A stretch of DNA of 64,000 bases from Trema orientale (Eukaryota > Streptophyta > Magnoliopsida > Rosales > Cannabaceae), in the NCBI GenBank assembly GCA_002914845.1, contig JXTC01000094.1, positions 316,921-380,920 of the forward strand. Reading direction: 5' to 3'. Shown in pieces: positions 1 to 12,423 of this stretch. The translations under genes and the position numbers were made by a program. The notes under the pieces are model-generated. The model searched no databases and was not told the origin of the DNA. It was given only the letters and a program-made list of their open reading frames with translations. How positions within the stretch are numbered: the stretch's first letter is position 1; each line of letters starts with the position of its first letter.

Positions 1-2332
1 TGTCCCAAAAAAGATAAGCCTACATCCACTATTCTTCACTATTTTTCTGGAGAATTCCAAGAGGTTTCTCTAAGTCTCAATGGTGAGAGCAGAGAATGAA
101 TTACAGAGAATATGTAGTGAAGTGATTGAGAGATAATTGTGTCCTAATCCATAATGAAATTGAACCCCCTTTTATATAGGTGAGGGTGGCTCAGTGTTTC
201 TCAATTGTGAAAATGGGAAAATACATAATCAGAAAATATAATTTCGTATAACAATACAAAATTGGGTAATAACTTAAATAGATTGCTTGTTCTCTACTCA
301 GAAACTTGTTTCCTTTTCTTTGTAGATTACATGTTTGAAGAAGCTTAGCTTGGTCTAGTTTCCTTTTATGTTGATCGCATATTATTCATCCGGAAGAAGT
401 CGTACTTCGATTAGAAAAGCACTCATGCAACCTAACGTAATTAACTTGGTCGTTGACTTCCTTTTCTTGGCGTTGACTAATGATGTAGATTTAAGATCAC
501 ACAATAATTGCCTCCCAGCTCCATTAGTCTTTTAGAGCTAAATGGAACTTCCTACTCTAACAAGTGCGAGCTTAAGAGTACGACGTTATGAGATCATCTG
601 AGGCCAGTATACTCGCTATATGCGAGCAATTTGTGGCCAGAAATGCTAAAATTGTACCGACATCACGCTATTCGACTATCTTAGATCTAGTCGAGTTTTT
701 TCTAATCAACCTACTGATTCGACTATCTATTCATCTAATGTTTCTATTCTACGAATTCGAACAATTCTTCGGCGATCTGTCATTCGCTTCAGCCTAATCT
801 TCTATATTCAAGCAAATGTAGAAAAGTTATCTGCGATTTTGTACATCTTCAATTCAACTAGATATGGGAATGAATCTATATAATTCTACGGTTCTTCATA
901 TTTATGTCTCTAAATTCTGGAATTTAGTTTTTTCTATACTCGATTCCAGATTTCTTTATGCCCTATAGTTCACCTAAAATGAGGTTCAAGGTTCAGTCTC
1001 GCCTTAAATTCAGAGGGCAAAATTTTGAATTTTCAGATTCTATGAAGTTTTACAATTCTTTAAAACGAAAAAAAAAAAGAGAGAGAGAGAGAAAAGAGGA
1101 TGCCAAACTTTTTGAAGCTTGGAGAGTCTGGCTGTCGCCTGACAAAAATCTAGTTACAGAACTTCGCCAGATAAGACGAGTAGGGGATTTGAGTAATGGA
1201 AAGAGGCTTCGTCAGAAAAGCTTCTGGAGAGTTTCTTTAAAACAGATTGATGAAACGACAAAATTTTTTGAGCTTCTGGAAATGAGACTGGAGAAAAAGA
1301 AGAAAATTTTTTCTTTATATACCCTTAAGGCTCAGATAATCCCAGCCGTAGATTGAACATATTGACCTTTGAGTTTAATGGTTGAGATTTGTGTGGGATA
1401 TTGGATATTTGAAAATCAAAATAATTAATTTTCGAAATATGAAAGGGTTTTAATTTGAAACGACAGTTGACGTAATCGTCATCATCACACCTACTCGAGA
1501 AACGGCGAAGTCTCCTTGAGCCTTGCCAATCTTCTGAGGAAAAGTGACACATGGTTGCATCTGTCAAGGAAATGTATACGTAGTTCAGGAAAGATGTGAT
1601 TCGAGATTTTTAAAACTCTTCGAGGGTTTAAGATGATCTCATAACATCACACTCTTAAGCTCACACTTGTCGGAATAGGAAGCTCTATTTAGCCCCTAAA
1701 AGACTAATGGAGCTTAGGGGTAATTATTGTACGATCTTAAATCTAAATCATTAGTCAACGCCAGGAAAAGGAAGTCAATGATTGATTTAATTGCATTAGG
1801 TCGTATAAGTACTTTTCTGATCGAAGTGCAACCTCCTCTGGATGAATAATGTGCGACCAGCATAAAAGAAAACTAGATCAAGCTTCTTCAAAAAGGTAAT
1901 CTACAAAGAAAGGGAAATAAGCTTCTGAGTAGAGAACAAGCAATCCATTTAAGTTATTACCCAATTTTGTATTGTTATTCGAAATTATATTTTCTGATTA
2001 TCTATTTTCTCGTTTTCACAATTGGGAAATATTGAACCATCCTCACTTATATAAAAGAGGCTCAATTTCATTATGGATCAGGACACAATTATCTCTCAAT
2101 TACTTCACTACACATTCTCTGTAATTCACTCTCTGCTCTCACTGTTGAGACTTAGAGAAACCTCTTGTAATTCTCCAAAAAAATAGCGAAGAACAGTGAA
2201 CGTACGCTCATCTTTTTTTGGGGTTGAACCACTATAAAATCTACATCTCTTTATTTATTTTGCTTTCATTTTCACATACAAGTCATATCTCATAAATCTC
2301 AAAATTCATTGTTGACAAAACCTCCGTCAACA
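1..2332. repeat. Giant inverted repeat (foldback element), left tip outside the window
   Basis: Bases 1 to about 598 reappear as reverse complement at about 1633-2222 with few mismatches and short gaps. Between the arms lies a spacer of about 1.03 kb. The right arm continues to 2332, where it ends in GTCAACA after a short internal palindrome (TGTTGAC...GTCAACA read on the minus strand). The matching part of the left arm, roughly 110 bases, should lie before base 1. The tips fit TG...CA, as in LTRs, but the inverted arrangement also fits a non-autonomous Mutator-like element with long terminal inverted repeats, or two LTRs inserted head to head. The target-site duplication cannot be tested because the left flank is missing. 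The spacer has a lysine/arginine-rich open frame (958-1356) that I do not recognise and do not call a gene. Confidence 0.75.
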
Positions 2333-3270
2333 TATAGTTTCCAACTACAAGTACTTGCTTTCATAAAGGGGAGTAGATATTAATTAGGAGTAACCACGTT
2401 AATTAGTGAAAATATTTTAGTTAAAGTGTTGGCACACTTTTGAAAACCTCAGTAGCATTTTGGAAAAAGAGTAATGATATAGGAACCCTTTTTTATTGTA
2501 TTTATATAAAAAATTTGTATCAAATGATTTGACATGATTTTAAATCACTTCTTATTCTAAAATAAGACTATAATGTTATAATAACGTTATAATAAGAATA
2601 CAATATTTTAGAATTATGTAGTTAAAAAGTATGTCTTATTTTAGTGTGGAGAAATGAATGCTTGAGGACTTTTGTGATTCTTTGAAATATTTCCCTCGTT
2701 CTTTGATGTGATTTTAATTATTTTTTTTTCTACCTATTTGAAGATTTTAATTAATTTGTTTCTTGTATAAGGAAGACAATGATGAAAAATTTGGTTGCCT
2801 AACTCGTAGTAATTAAATCGTTGACTACAAGCACTTTGATCAGTGCCCAAAAACCCGGTCACTGTTTGTTGATCAGTGAATTGTGAAACATCCTATTGGA
2901 CACTAATGGGCATCTAATTTACTTTCACTTTACCCTAAATATTATGTGTCCAAATTTTATTAGTCAACCCCATTCCAATGGTTATCTTGCATAAATATTT
3001 AAAGATGCGAGTAATACTAGTTAGTACCACTAGGTACTAGCATTATAGTGTAACAAATTAGTAGCATTTATTTTCGTTATAAACTAATATAGTACATCAC
3101 TTCAAGATTATATCATTGAACCACTTGTTATTTTCTTGATTTATTTTATTCTATGTTTTTTTTTTTCTATATTGAAGCAATTGTACATTGGAATCTAGCA
3201 ATATGTTTAGAGTGGTCCCTGCCGAAGGACTCCACAAATACATGTTTTCGTCGTCTTCATTTTCGCACCC
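2333..3270. other. AT-rich intergenic stretch
   Basis: No gene seen. The only local structure is an 8-base motif (GATCAGTG) present twice around a GC-richer core at 2838-2878. Confidence 0.5.
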
Positions 3271-3744
3271 TTAGGCTATGTTTGGTAGGAAGGAAAAGGG
3301 AGAGAAAAGAAAAATTTTGATGGAAAAATGGAGGGAAATAAATTTTTGGGTTGTTGGGAAATAAATTTTTGGGTTGTTTGGTAGAAGGGAAAAGGGAAGG
3401 GAAGGGAAAAGGGAAGGGAAGAGAAAATGGAAGGGAAAAGGGGAGGGAAAAAAGTGGTGGAACCCACTCAAATATTTTCCTCCCAAAAATGGAGAGAAAA
3501 GGGGAAGAAAAAGTTTTTTACTCATGTTTAAAAGTGAATTTACCAAATTAACCTTGTATACTACTTTTGAAATTTTAATAAAAAGAATAAAACAGTCATT
3601 TTAAAATATACTAGTTTTCTTTCCTTCCTACATACCAAACAACAATAGAGGAAAGACACTTTCATTTCCATCCTACACATTTTCTTTCCCTCTCAATTTT
3701 TCCTCCCCTCCTATTTTCTTTCCTCTCTACCAAACATACCCTTA
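3271..3744. mobile_element. Tourist-like (PIF/Harbinger) MITE
   Basis: The element spans 3274-3741. It starts GGCTATGTTTGGTA and ends in the near inverted copy TACCAAACATACCC, and it is flanked on both sides by TTA (3271-3273 and 3742-3744), the usual PIF/Harbinger target duplication. The left half is purine-rich (GGGAAAAGGGAAGGG type) and the right half pyrimidine-rich, so the whole can fold back. A short segment with ATAAATTTTTGGGTTGTT is doubled in tandem at about 3337-3380. Low-complexity open frames inside are not genes. Confidence 0.75.
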
Positions 3745-3867
3745 AAGATTCTTACCTCTTTGATTCTGTCATTCGGAGTTAACTTTAATTATATGGTACT
3801 AGAAATTTTAACTTTATCTCAAATTGAGAAAACATTCTAAAGTGATTTTCTATTTCACAATTTTTTT

Positions 3868-4315
3868 ACCAAACCGGTGTGTTTTAAGAAATATGAGAAA
3901 TTTTTTTTGAATTTGATTTTTATTATAAAAACTTTATAATTTGATTATTTTTAAAATTCAACATCCTCATATCATCAAAATAGGAAAGTTGATGGAAACA
4001 ACAAACTTGATCTAACTAAATAGTATATTTAGATTTAAAATAAATTCAAAAATTATCTATATTAGTTTCAAAATAATATTTTGATTTTTCAGATAATCTC
4101 ATAAGTGATAAAATAATTTTTAAACAATTACTTATGTATCCGAATATAAAGTAAAAATATAATATAAACATAATTTACAATCTATTAAGGAGAATTTTGT
4201 TATTTTTATTAATTTTTGTAATTTAATTTATATGAGAATGTCAAATTACAAAACTTTTGTAATAAAAAATCAAATTAAGTAGGTTTCCCATATTTCTTAA
4301 AATACAAGAGATTTC
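3868..4315. repeat. Foldback repeat, probable MITE
   Basis: The arm at about 3868-3960 (containing TTTTAAGAAATATGAGAAA, then TTTGATTTTTATTA) is matched in inverted orientation at about 4236-4315 (TTTCCCATATTTCTTAAAA). The arms are some 75 bases and imperfect. I could not fix the exact tips or a target duplication. Confidence 0.5.
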
Positions 4316-5340
4316 TTAAAAATAATAAATTAATTAAAATACAACATATCATTTTATGATGTTTTCTCCCTCAAATTTTGAGAGCTTATGATGTATTATA
4401 TGAGTTGTTGTATACAAATAGTAATATAAATGAATTTAATAGCATTTGCCAATTGATTGTGATAAATCATATATAATATAAATTGGTATTAAAAGCATGG
4501 ATAAGAATTGAAATCCTAACAAATTTTTTCTTTAGAAAAATATTGAAGAACTTGTTTTTCAGACAATCAAATTCTTAACAAAAGCCAACTTTCTCTAGCT
4601 ACGGACAATGCATGTTAAAATCTCTTGTACCCTTCGTAATTGCTTGAAAATTTTCACCATATTATATTTAATAATCAATTTTGTTGCCGAAAATACTAGC
4701 ATAATTAATTTTACATGCTAAACGTGTTTTAACACTATTCTAAAGCAACAGCTGTAACAAACATATGGACCACTCATTTTTATTTTAAAGTTTTAATTTG
4801 CAAAATTTCCGGACGGTCGTCTTTTTAATCCTATTGTTATTATATTGCACTCACTGTCCTTAAAGCATTATTTTATGTTTTATTTTCTTGCTTAGCCCAG
4901 GTCTGCAAAGAGATTAATTGTCTTGTAAAATTTGTCCGTATTTGTCTAATATTAATGCTTTTTAATGAAAATTGTATGTCGAAACAAAATAATTGAGAGT
5001 TTTGTCAACTCCAACAACTTTAAAAAACTAGCATATTCCACGACTTAGCCGTTGAATTTGAAAGTTTGAATTCTAGAAGTAGATGACTCATGACTCTCTT
5101 AAGTCATCATCTTCACCTTTTAAAAACAAATAATTATAAATTTATAGCAAAAAAACGGAAGGATCATTTTCAAAACGATGGAAACACATACGATACTATA
5201 TATACTTTCGTCATTTAAGATCTTGACAATAATATTCAATTTTATATTTGATTATTATTGAATTTTTTCCTGAACTATATCAAAAGTCTTTTTTTTTTTT
5301 CTTTTGAACAAAACAAAAGATGAACATATATAAAAAAAAG
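4316..5340. other. AT-rich intergenic stretch
   Basis: No gene, RNA or clear element seen; strongly AT-rich with short homopolymer tracts. Confidence 0.5.
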
Positions 5341-5692
5341 TAGCTATATACTTTCTTTTCCATTCTTTTTGGTATTCTCTCAGTTTTATTATGTAACATA
5401 TAGATTTATTTTACTTTGTTACATTATTAAAATATTTTAAATTAGATAATAAAATCCACATGTCAAACAATGAAACATGAGAATATAAAAATGCTAGTTA
5501 TATTTTCTTTTATACTCTTTTTTACAATCTTCTAGTCTCATTGTGTGACACATGAATTCTATTATAGTAACAATTATTTTTTCTTTTATGAAAATTATGG
5601 CAACGATTGTTACAATATAAAAATATTAAACTGGATAACAGAATCTACATGTCAAACAATAAAACATGAGAGTGTAGAAAATTAGGACAAGC
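5341..5692. repeat. Two tandem copies of a small foldback repeat
   Basis: The unit at about 5341-5494 and the unit at about 5495-5692 share a start (TAG[CT]TATA...TTTCTTTT) and an end (ACATGTCAAACAAT[GA]AAACATGAGA). Inside each unit, the segment like CTCA[GT]TTTTATTATGTAACA is the inverse of the segment near its end, so each unit can fold. They look like a small MITE that inserted twice or was duplicated. Confidence 0.5.
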
Positions 5693-5791
5693 CTATATAT
5701 CTATATAAAAAAAATGAGCAAGAATGTGTATTTAGCATCCTTTGAAAAAAAAAAAAAAAATAGACAAGTCTACATATCTACATATCCATCA

Positions 5792-6450
5792 ATAAAATTA
5801 AGGGTGGGTCTATTGACATACATCTGTATACTTTTTCCACACATTTACTTTAATAGATTTTATTATTCTTAAAATAACTTAAATCAGATTCCACAAAATG
5901 ACAATATTATAATAGAATCTGTAAAACAGTGTGAAGTTGTGCATTGCGTTACCTTAATATTATTTTGAACATGTGCTAAACACCTCTGAAACTTTTCTTT
6001 CTTTATCTCTAAAGAATCTATGGAGAATGTACTTGGTATTGATAGAGAAACTATTATAGCTTGAAAGACCATTCCTTTGGTCCAATTGAATTGCAGCAGA
6101 GGCAAGGAAAGCAGAATTTTAATTAAGAAGATAAACCCTACTAATTTATTTCTAAAAAGCCCAATATAGGAATCCATAGCTTGAACTCCAAACAATTTTT
6201 CATGATGCTGCAAATCTGCAACTTTCATAAAAAGAAATTCTTTTATCCTTGGAGATGAATTAAACGAACTCAAGTAGGAATTTTGCAAAGGCCATGACTC
6301 TCTGTGGGTGAGGAAAGTAAATGATCACTTTGGAAAATGAAGGGTAAGAATGGAAAAATCAAGATTTCAAATTATAATAAAATTTATTTTTGAAGAAAAT
6401 GTGTAAGAAAAGCAAAGAAGAATGTGTCAATAGACCCACCATAAAATTAA
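5792..6450. mobile_element. Mutator-like element carrying non-transposon sequence (Pack-MULE candidate)
   Basis: The terminal inverted repeat GGTGGGTCTATTGACA begins at 5803 and its inverse TGTCAATAGACCCACC ends at 6440. The flanks are the same 10 bases, ATAAAATTAA, at 5792-5801 and 6441-6450; a 9-11 bp target duplication is typical of Mutator-like elements. The middle (about 5884-6290) holds a 134-codon open frame on the minus strand and differs in composition from the AT-rich surroundings. It shows no transposase motif. I read it as captured host sequence, perhaps with exon pieces, but I cannot name its source. Confidence 0.7.
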
Positions 6451-7450
6451 TTCTAATCGTTTAAAATTACGGTTTGTAAAATACATTATGTATATTTCTT
6501 TTCTTTTTTTTGTTAATATCTTTTTTTTTTCCTGAAATGATGTTTATGGGTCAAATTTGACAATTTAAAAAGAAAAACTGTACCAATCCATCCATAAAAG
6601 GTGTTCTATCACATAATTGTGAAAAAGGACACACAAAATAAAGGCGTTGATTATCTCCATAATTAAGTCCAATCGCAGTCAATTAATATGGACTGTTGAT
6701 AATTACGTACTAATATATTCCTTTCGTGAATGAATGATATGAGAATCCTCTTGGGGCCGCAGCAACATGCCAACACCGTCCATTATCAAAATCAAAATCA
6801 CTATAATAAAAAGGCAGTGCTTAAAGCTTGATTAAGGACGTCTGAGGTGCTAAACAAAAATAGATCCCTTCATCCATAAAGATCTTTGCTTTGATGGGTC
6901 ATTTTCTTTCAATTCTTTTTTCCCTTCTCTCAAATCAAGTAATTAAATTTGGAGTGTCACTTTGACTGTAAAAGTTTTTTTTTTTTTTTTTTTTTTAAGG
7001 GCCTATTGCAAGAAATCCCTTGAAGGAATTGGAATCACAGAGGCAGAAGATGACAAACAAGTTGAGTTGGTTTGAAGGTAGATTCTAAGTTTGTGTCTTT
7101 TGGAATGAGGTTGTTGGAGGGTTTTGGTTGCTTGGATGGTAGGAGTTTAGCCATATACGTCTGTCAATTGATATTGATACAAGTCTAAAATATCCCAAAT
7201 TCCTGTGTCGAATGAAAGGGGTTTACCTACAATGGGAATCTTTGCTATTACTTCTCCTGTTTTCTTGTTAATTGAATGTGTCAATTTTAAATTTTGTTAA
7301 AAATGAAAGGGTCCAAACCACAAGCCTGAAGACTTCTTATACATACTGGGGACAATTAGAGGCAATTAGCATGAGTAGCAGTTATCATAGCAGTTTATGG
7401 TCATTTTTTTCTGAAGAAAACTTTCTAGGAAACTAAAACTCTCTTTTGAC
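6451..7450. other. Intergenic stretch with poly-T tract
   Basis: No gene seen. A long T tract lies at about 6976-6996. The segment 7000-7260 is less AT-rich than its surroundings but has no convincing open frame. Confidence 0.4.
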
Positions 7451-8745
7451 TTGCTATCTAGGGCTGTGCAAAAAACTGGATGACCCGACTAACCCACCCA
7501 ATATTAATCCGAACAACCCGAAAAAAAATAACTCAATTTATATTTGGATGGGTTGTAGCCCATCTAATAAAAATTGGTCAGGTTAGAGGGCGGGTTAATA
7601 TAAGAGAAATTTAGGTGGATGGCCAATATTTTAAATTTGATTAAATAAATATCCATTTTTAAAATTTTATAGCTAAATGTCTAGGTATATATATTTTTAC
7701 ACTTGGTAGATATGTTTATCTACTAATTTCAGTTGCTGTACTGAAATGTACCTGATATATAATTTTTTATACTTGGTATATAAACATATATATCGAACAT
7801 TTTGCTATAATATTTAAAAAAGGGATATTTACTTAAATTGGGCCTAAATTTTGGTCATATTTCTAAAAAGCCCTTAATATAACCCAACCCGTCCAATTAG
7901 AATTATACAATTTATATTATTCTAAAATATATATTGTATAAAATATAAATTGAAATTATATAAAAACAATTTAATAAATAAACAAAGATTGACTCTAGTT
8001 AAGCCTTCACGCCTAACTTAGTGCTAACTTAGTAAGCTATTTTTTTATTGGGCAAAAAACTTAGTGGGCTAGGATTTTATTAGGCAAAAAAACTTAGTGG
8101 AGTATTTTCTTTTTAATAATTTTTTAGGCTTCTGCTTTACTATTTACGTTCTAAGGCTTTGTCTTTGAGAATATCTAATATAATAAGTAATAATTTAAAA
8201 ATCTAACCTTGAATGTAATCCTAAGAGCCGCCATCTTCCAACTATCTCACTCTCTCTCTTTCCCATCACCATCTTCACTGAACCCCCTCTCTTACATCGT
8301 CGCCGACCTCCCTCTCACCCCCTAAGCCCGACTCTCTCAACTTCAGTACTCTCATAGTAATTTATCGACATGCTCAACTAATTTGTTGGCACAATGGCAC
8401 CTATTCCTCTCGTTGTCGACTTCGCCAGAAAATTCTCTATTATTCTCAGCTCAACCCTTCTTAAATCTCACTGCCAAGTTTGTTTTTTAATTTTGACTCT
8501 GTAGATTAGATTATTTCAATGCCTTTCTTAGTGCCTTTTTGTTTGGTTAATATGTGTTTTTGGAGTTTAAAGATACGGCGGGTTAACCTGACTAACCCGA
8601 CTAGTAAATTGGTCGGTTTATACATCTCAGTTTTAAAGTTTGGACGGGTCTCAGGTTGAAAAGATGCAATCCGAAAAATACATAGTCGATTTGGTTTGGT
8701 GGTATAACCCGCCCAACCCGACCAATGATCAGCCCTATTACTATC
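7451..8745. mobile_element. Non-autonomous hAT transposon
   Basis: The element spans 7459-8737. It starts TAGGGCTGTGCA and ends TGATCAGCCCTA, inverted at the tips, with 8-base flanks TTGCTATC (7451-7458) and TTACTATC (8738-8745) that differ at one base, as expected for an old hAT insertion. The subterminal regions carry repeated CCCGAC/CCCGCC/GGGTTGGGCGGG motifs in both orientations, the kind of clustered binding repeats hAT ends have. No transposase frame remains in its 1,279 bases. A GC-richer pyrimidine-rich block at 8230-8480 resembles the untranslated leader of an ancestral autonomous copy. Confidence 0.8.
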
Positions 8746-8857
8746 CTTGAAAGAAGCCTTATTTTTTTTTTAATTGGCTCATACGGATATATTGACAAAC
8801 ATGAGCCAAAATAGCTTACTCATATAATTACATTAAATGGCACGAGCATATACACTT

Positions 8858-9444
8858 AGGAACATCTAATAGATATGCTAAATACCATACTAATGCTAAA
8901 TTTTAGCATGTGACTAAAAAATAAGTCTCTAATAGTGTGCTATATTTGACATAATTTTTAGCATGTGCTATTTGTCATGCCAAATATGACACAAAGAACA
9001 GTGCATACATATGATATTATTTACAATATTGTCATTATTTTAAATATAAAATATTTATATGTTTCATAATATTATCAATCTTCAATGTATTTACATAAAT
9101 TTTTTCATTAAATTTTATTTAGAAATTTATCCTTTCTAAATTATAATTAATTGGAATTAAAGGAGAATAAAATTTTGTTTACAATTTCTTTGTATTGACT
9201 AGTATATTCATTTATGTAGAATTTGAGTATTTTTAAATTAGTAGATAAAATTAATTTTTATGATAAATAATTAGATGATAAAAGAATAAGAGATGAATGT
9301 AGAAAAAAAAATATTTTAAACATAAAATTAATATTTAAAACAAAAAACATTTCTCTTAGCATATATATATTGGAGTAAAATTTGAAAAGTGACATCTCAT
9401 GCTTTAGCATACTTCTTTTAGCATAGTATATCGGAGATGTTCTA
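8858..9444. mobile_element. MITE with GAACATCT ends
   Basis: The left end GGAACATCTAATAGATATGC and the inverse of the right end (AGAACATCTCCGATATACTA) match. The motif [AT]TAGCAT is repeated in both orientations near each end. The interior is very AT-rich with no coding frame. The target duplication is not clear (TTA on the left, AAA or TAA on the right). Confidence 0.6.
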
Positions 9445-12100
9445 AAGTCATGCAATCGTGCTAGTTCATGCTATATAAACTCATGTTTCTAGCAAATGCA
9501 TCCAACACGTGGAGTTCTACGCATAAGTGCTCCATCACGCACAAAAATTGAGTATAATTGAAGTGACTCATTACTTCACACATGAAAAATATAGTGAAAA
9601 CTTCGAGGGCTAAGCTGGTACAATATTTAGGTCCAATAGTGAAATTATGGCAATATTCATCGAGTCTTTGGTTGAAATCCAATAAAGGTCGGAAGACTGA
9701 GAACCAGTATCTTGATATGGGGTTTGTTTATCTTATATTGGGCAGGCTATGGAATCAAACTTTGGGCCGAAATGGAGTTGAAAAAGAGAAACTGGGAAAA
9801 AAAAGTGTTGCGGATTTGCTTCAAACCCTTTTTTTCTTTTTTCTTTTTTAAATTTTTGGTTTTAATAAAACAAAAAATTTACAATAGTAGATGCAACGTT
9901 GAAAGGAGGCTCTTATTTGAATTGAAACCACAAAAAGTACTCTGTATAAGAACAATACCAAGCTGCAAGTAAACATATTCATTAGAAGCCTTATATGCAC
10001 TTATGACTTTAGTTTGCTTGTATATTTTCTAATAAAATTTGAAACTTTTATGTTTGGGCCCGGGCTCGAATATGATATGGGTGGATAGGCGTTATATGCA
10101 TCCATCTCGTTGCAAAACAACCACAAATCCTTCGCATGTATGGGTTAAGGTTTTTTTTTTTTTTTTTTTTTTAAATAAAAAACAATAAGAACTGTGATCT
10201 TTACGTAACTTCAAGGTTATCTATTGAATTGTGCAAAATTCCGTCTCGACATTCAAAATTCTGCAAACATCTACCATGTATGAACAAATTTACCAAAAAA
10301 TTTCTCACTAAATAAGTTTTTCTTTCTTTTTTTTTTGAGTGAGACTAAATAAGTTATTCAAATTAAATATATCTTATTTTTACTAATAAACACTTAAAAT
10401 ATATTGAAAATAAATTAGTAACTTAAAACAATCAAAACATATCATCCAATTTTTACATAAAAAGTGTACATTTGCAGAGATTTCAAATGTGCATATATAA
10501 TTTTGTAAAAGCTGAAAGACATCGATAAATCTTTTTATTTGCAATTGACACTATATGACATATTGCCTTCTATAACCATAAAGTGAGTTAAACTTTCCCA
10601 TCTTTTTGGGAGATAGCCACACTGAGTAACAGTTTTGAAGGATGATGTCAGATACGTAGTAGTTTCTTATTATCAAATTAGTATTTATATTTTAGAACTT
10701 CAAAGAAGCTCGCCTTCTTTTGGATGTAGCTGCACATTTCAAGTATGTTTATCAATTTGAGCTTGATTTACAATACCAAAAAGTAAAAATACATGGCTTA
10801 ACTTGATCTTTATTAGTTACATTGTTTCTAGAATTTCCTAATTTATACATTATCTAACTAGAGCAATAGATAATACTAAATTAGTTATCTTATATTTCGA
10901 GATTTTGAAGAAATCATCAAAATATATAAATTAGAGAATGCAAGGGATAACATTCGATTTTTAAATTCCACGTTGAATGGAGATAGCAAAACTCGAAAAT
11001 GTGATTTAGTAAGGCCACGGTCTTACCAGTTACCACTCAGGCTGGAAAACTGTCTCTTCCATTTATGTATTATATTCCATCTTCTGAATCTTTGATGACT
11101 GGTGAGAAGGGATGCACAGTACAGTAGTAAGGAGCGTTAACATTTCACATATATATATTTTTATATACGTATGAATATGTGCTCAAAAGTCTAGTAATTA
11201 GAGGACAATTGAATTGGAACATACCTTATGTAAGCTAATTAAAGAAATACCTTATGAGAGCTTCTAAAGCGGTAAGCATTTATAGTAGCAAATCTTAGTC
11301 CAATCTCAAAATATGAACCTATATATGTTACTAGGATTAAACTTCTCCCATCAATATAAGATTTTATTTTATTCTTTTCTAATTTCAATAATACACTTTT
11401 CAACAATAATTTCTCATTCACCTATGCATCATTCCGAGCATATAAATATATTAAATCGATATCTTCACAAAGTAAAACAAGAATTCACTAGGACATTTTA
11501 TCAAGAAGATATGAGTCCCACCCAGTTTTTAGTTTTAAAAAGGTTCATATTTTATGAGAATTATTAAAATTTTTGGACTGCAGAGTGTGTTTGGGCTTCC
11601 AAGCCCAATAACTTAACGGGTAATGACGTAATTACCCGTCTAGCCCACGTAAGTTCTGACTTTTGGGTCAACTGGTTCCATTCCCGAATTCTTCTCTCTT
11701 TTCAAAGTAAAAACGGATAACATGCTTCAAATCAAGTGACCCCGAGCATCACAATTCACCATCACTCCACCAAACAGGCGAACTTACATGTTTTGAGCAG
11801 TTTCACAAAATGACAATATTAGAGAGAGTGAAATTAGTAAAACGACTAGTATTGTTACACGGAGCAACCAAGGAGGATGACCAAACTTCGTTGCTCTATC
11901 TCAAGATTAAAAGCTCGTCATTTCGGATTGATTAAATTGTTCTTGTTCGCTCTGTCTAAATATTAAAACAATTTTGCGAGTAAATATTTTTGAAAAGAAT
12001 ATTTATAAACAAGTGTTTCTCTCTTTTTGATCAATGATATTATTTTTAACTTGTAATTAAAAGTTACTTTGCCTTTTTCTTACCGGGGGGAGGGGTAAAA
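9445..12100. other. Intergenic region upstream of CSE
   Basis: No gene recognised. Open frames at 9582-9972 lack homology I can name and are interrupted by poly-T tracts (9828-9850). A 22-base T tract lies at about 10151-10172. A single AC-like site (ACCAAAC, 11769-11775) precedes the denser cluster described for the CSE promoter. Confidence 0.4.
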
Positions 12101-12111
12101 GTACCTATCTC

Positions 12112-12423
12112 ACCAACCCTTCCGTCGTGGTGGTGGTGGACCCCATATTTTGGTCTACCAACCTCTCACCAACTCCCTTCATGCTATAGACTCAAAAATT
12201 ATTATTATTATTATTTTATTAAAAAAAGAGAGGAAGATAAGGTAAACATCACCAACTACATGGACCCCACAAAACCCAGACTTCATTTATCAAAGCCATT
12301 ACAAACCCAGGCCATAGCAATTGGTGTGGTAAGTCGAACCTTCAACCCATACCCACCAGTATCCACATCGAGTTTCGGTTCCCTCCTTTCTTTCTCTCTC
12401 TCTCTCTCTCTCTCCAACCAACT
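12112..12423 (+). promoter_or_regulatory. CSE proximal promoter and leader with AC-element cluster
   Basis: Five matches to the MYB secondary-wall element ACC[AT]A[AC][CT] lie upstream of the start codon: ACCAACC at 12112-12118 and 12157-12163, and ACCAACT at 12168-12174, 12251-12257 and 12417-12423. Sites of this type are bound by MYB46/MYB83/MYB58-type activators of lignin genes (established knowledge), so the cluster fits a lignin-pathway gene. A TC dinucleotide run (12393-12414) lies just before the ATG, as in many plant leaders. I see no canonical TATA box. Confidence 0.55.

Noticed and set aside
958-1356. 132-codon basic frame inside the giant inverted repeat
   Set aside because: It is low-complexity Lys/Arg/Glu sequence with no recognisable domain, probably chance in an element spacer.
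3271-3604. Several open frames in purine-rich DNA
   Set aside because: They come from the simple GGGAAAAGGG sequence of a MITE arm.
9582-9972. Overlapping 86-89 codon frames
   Set aside because: They run into poly-T tracts and show no domain or codon bias.
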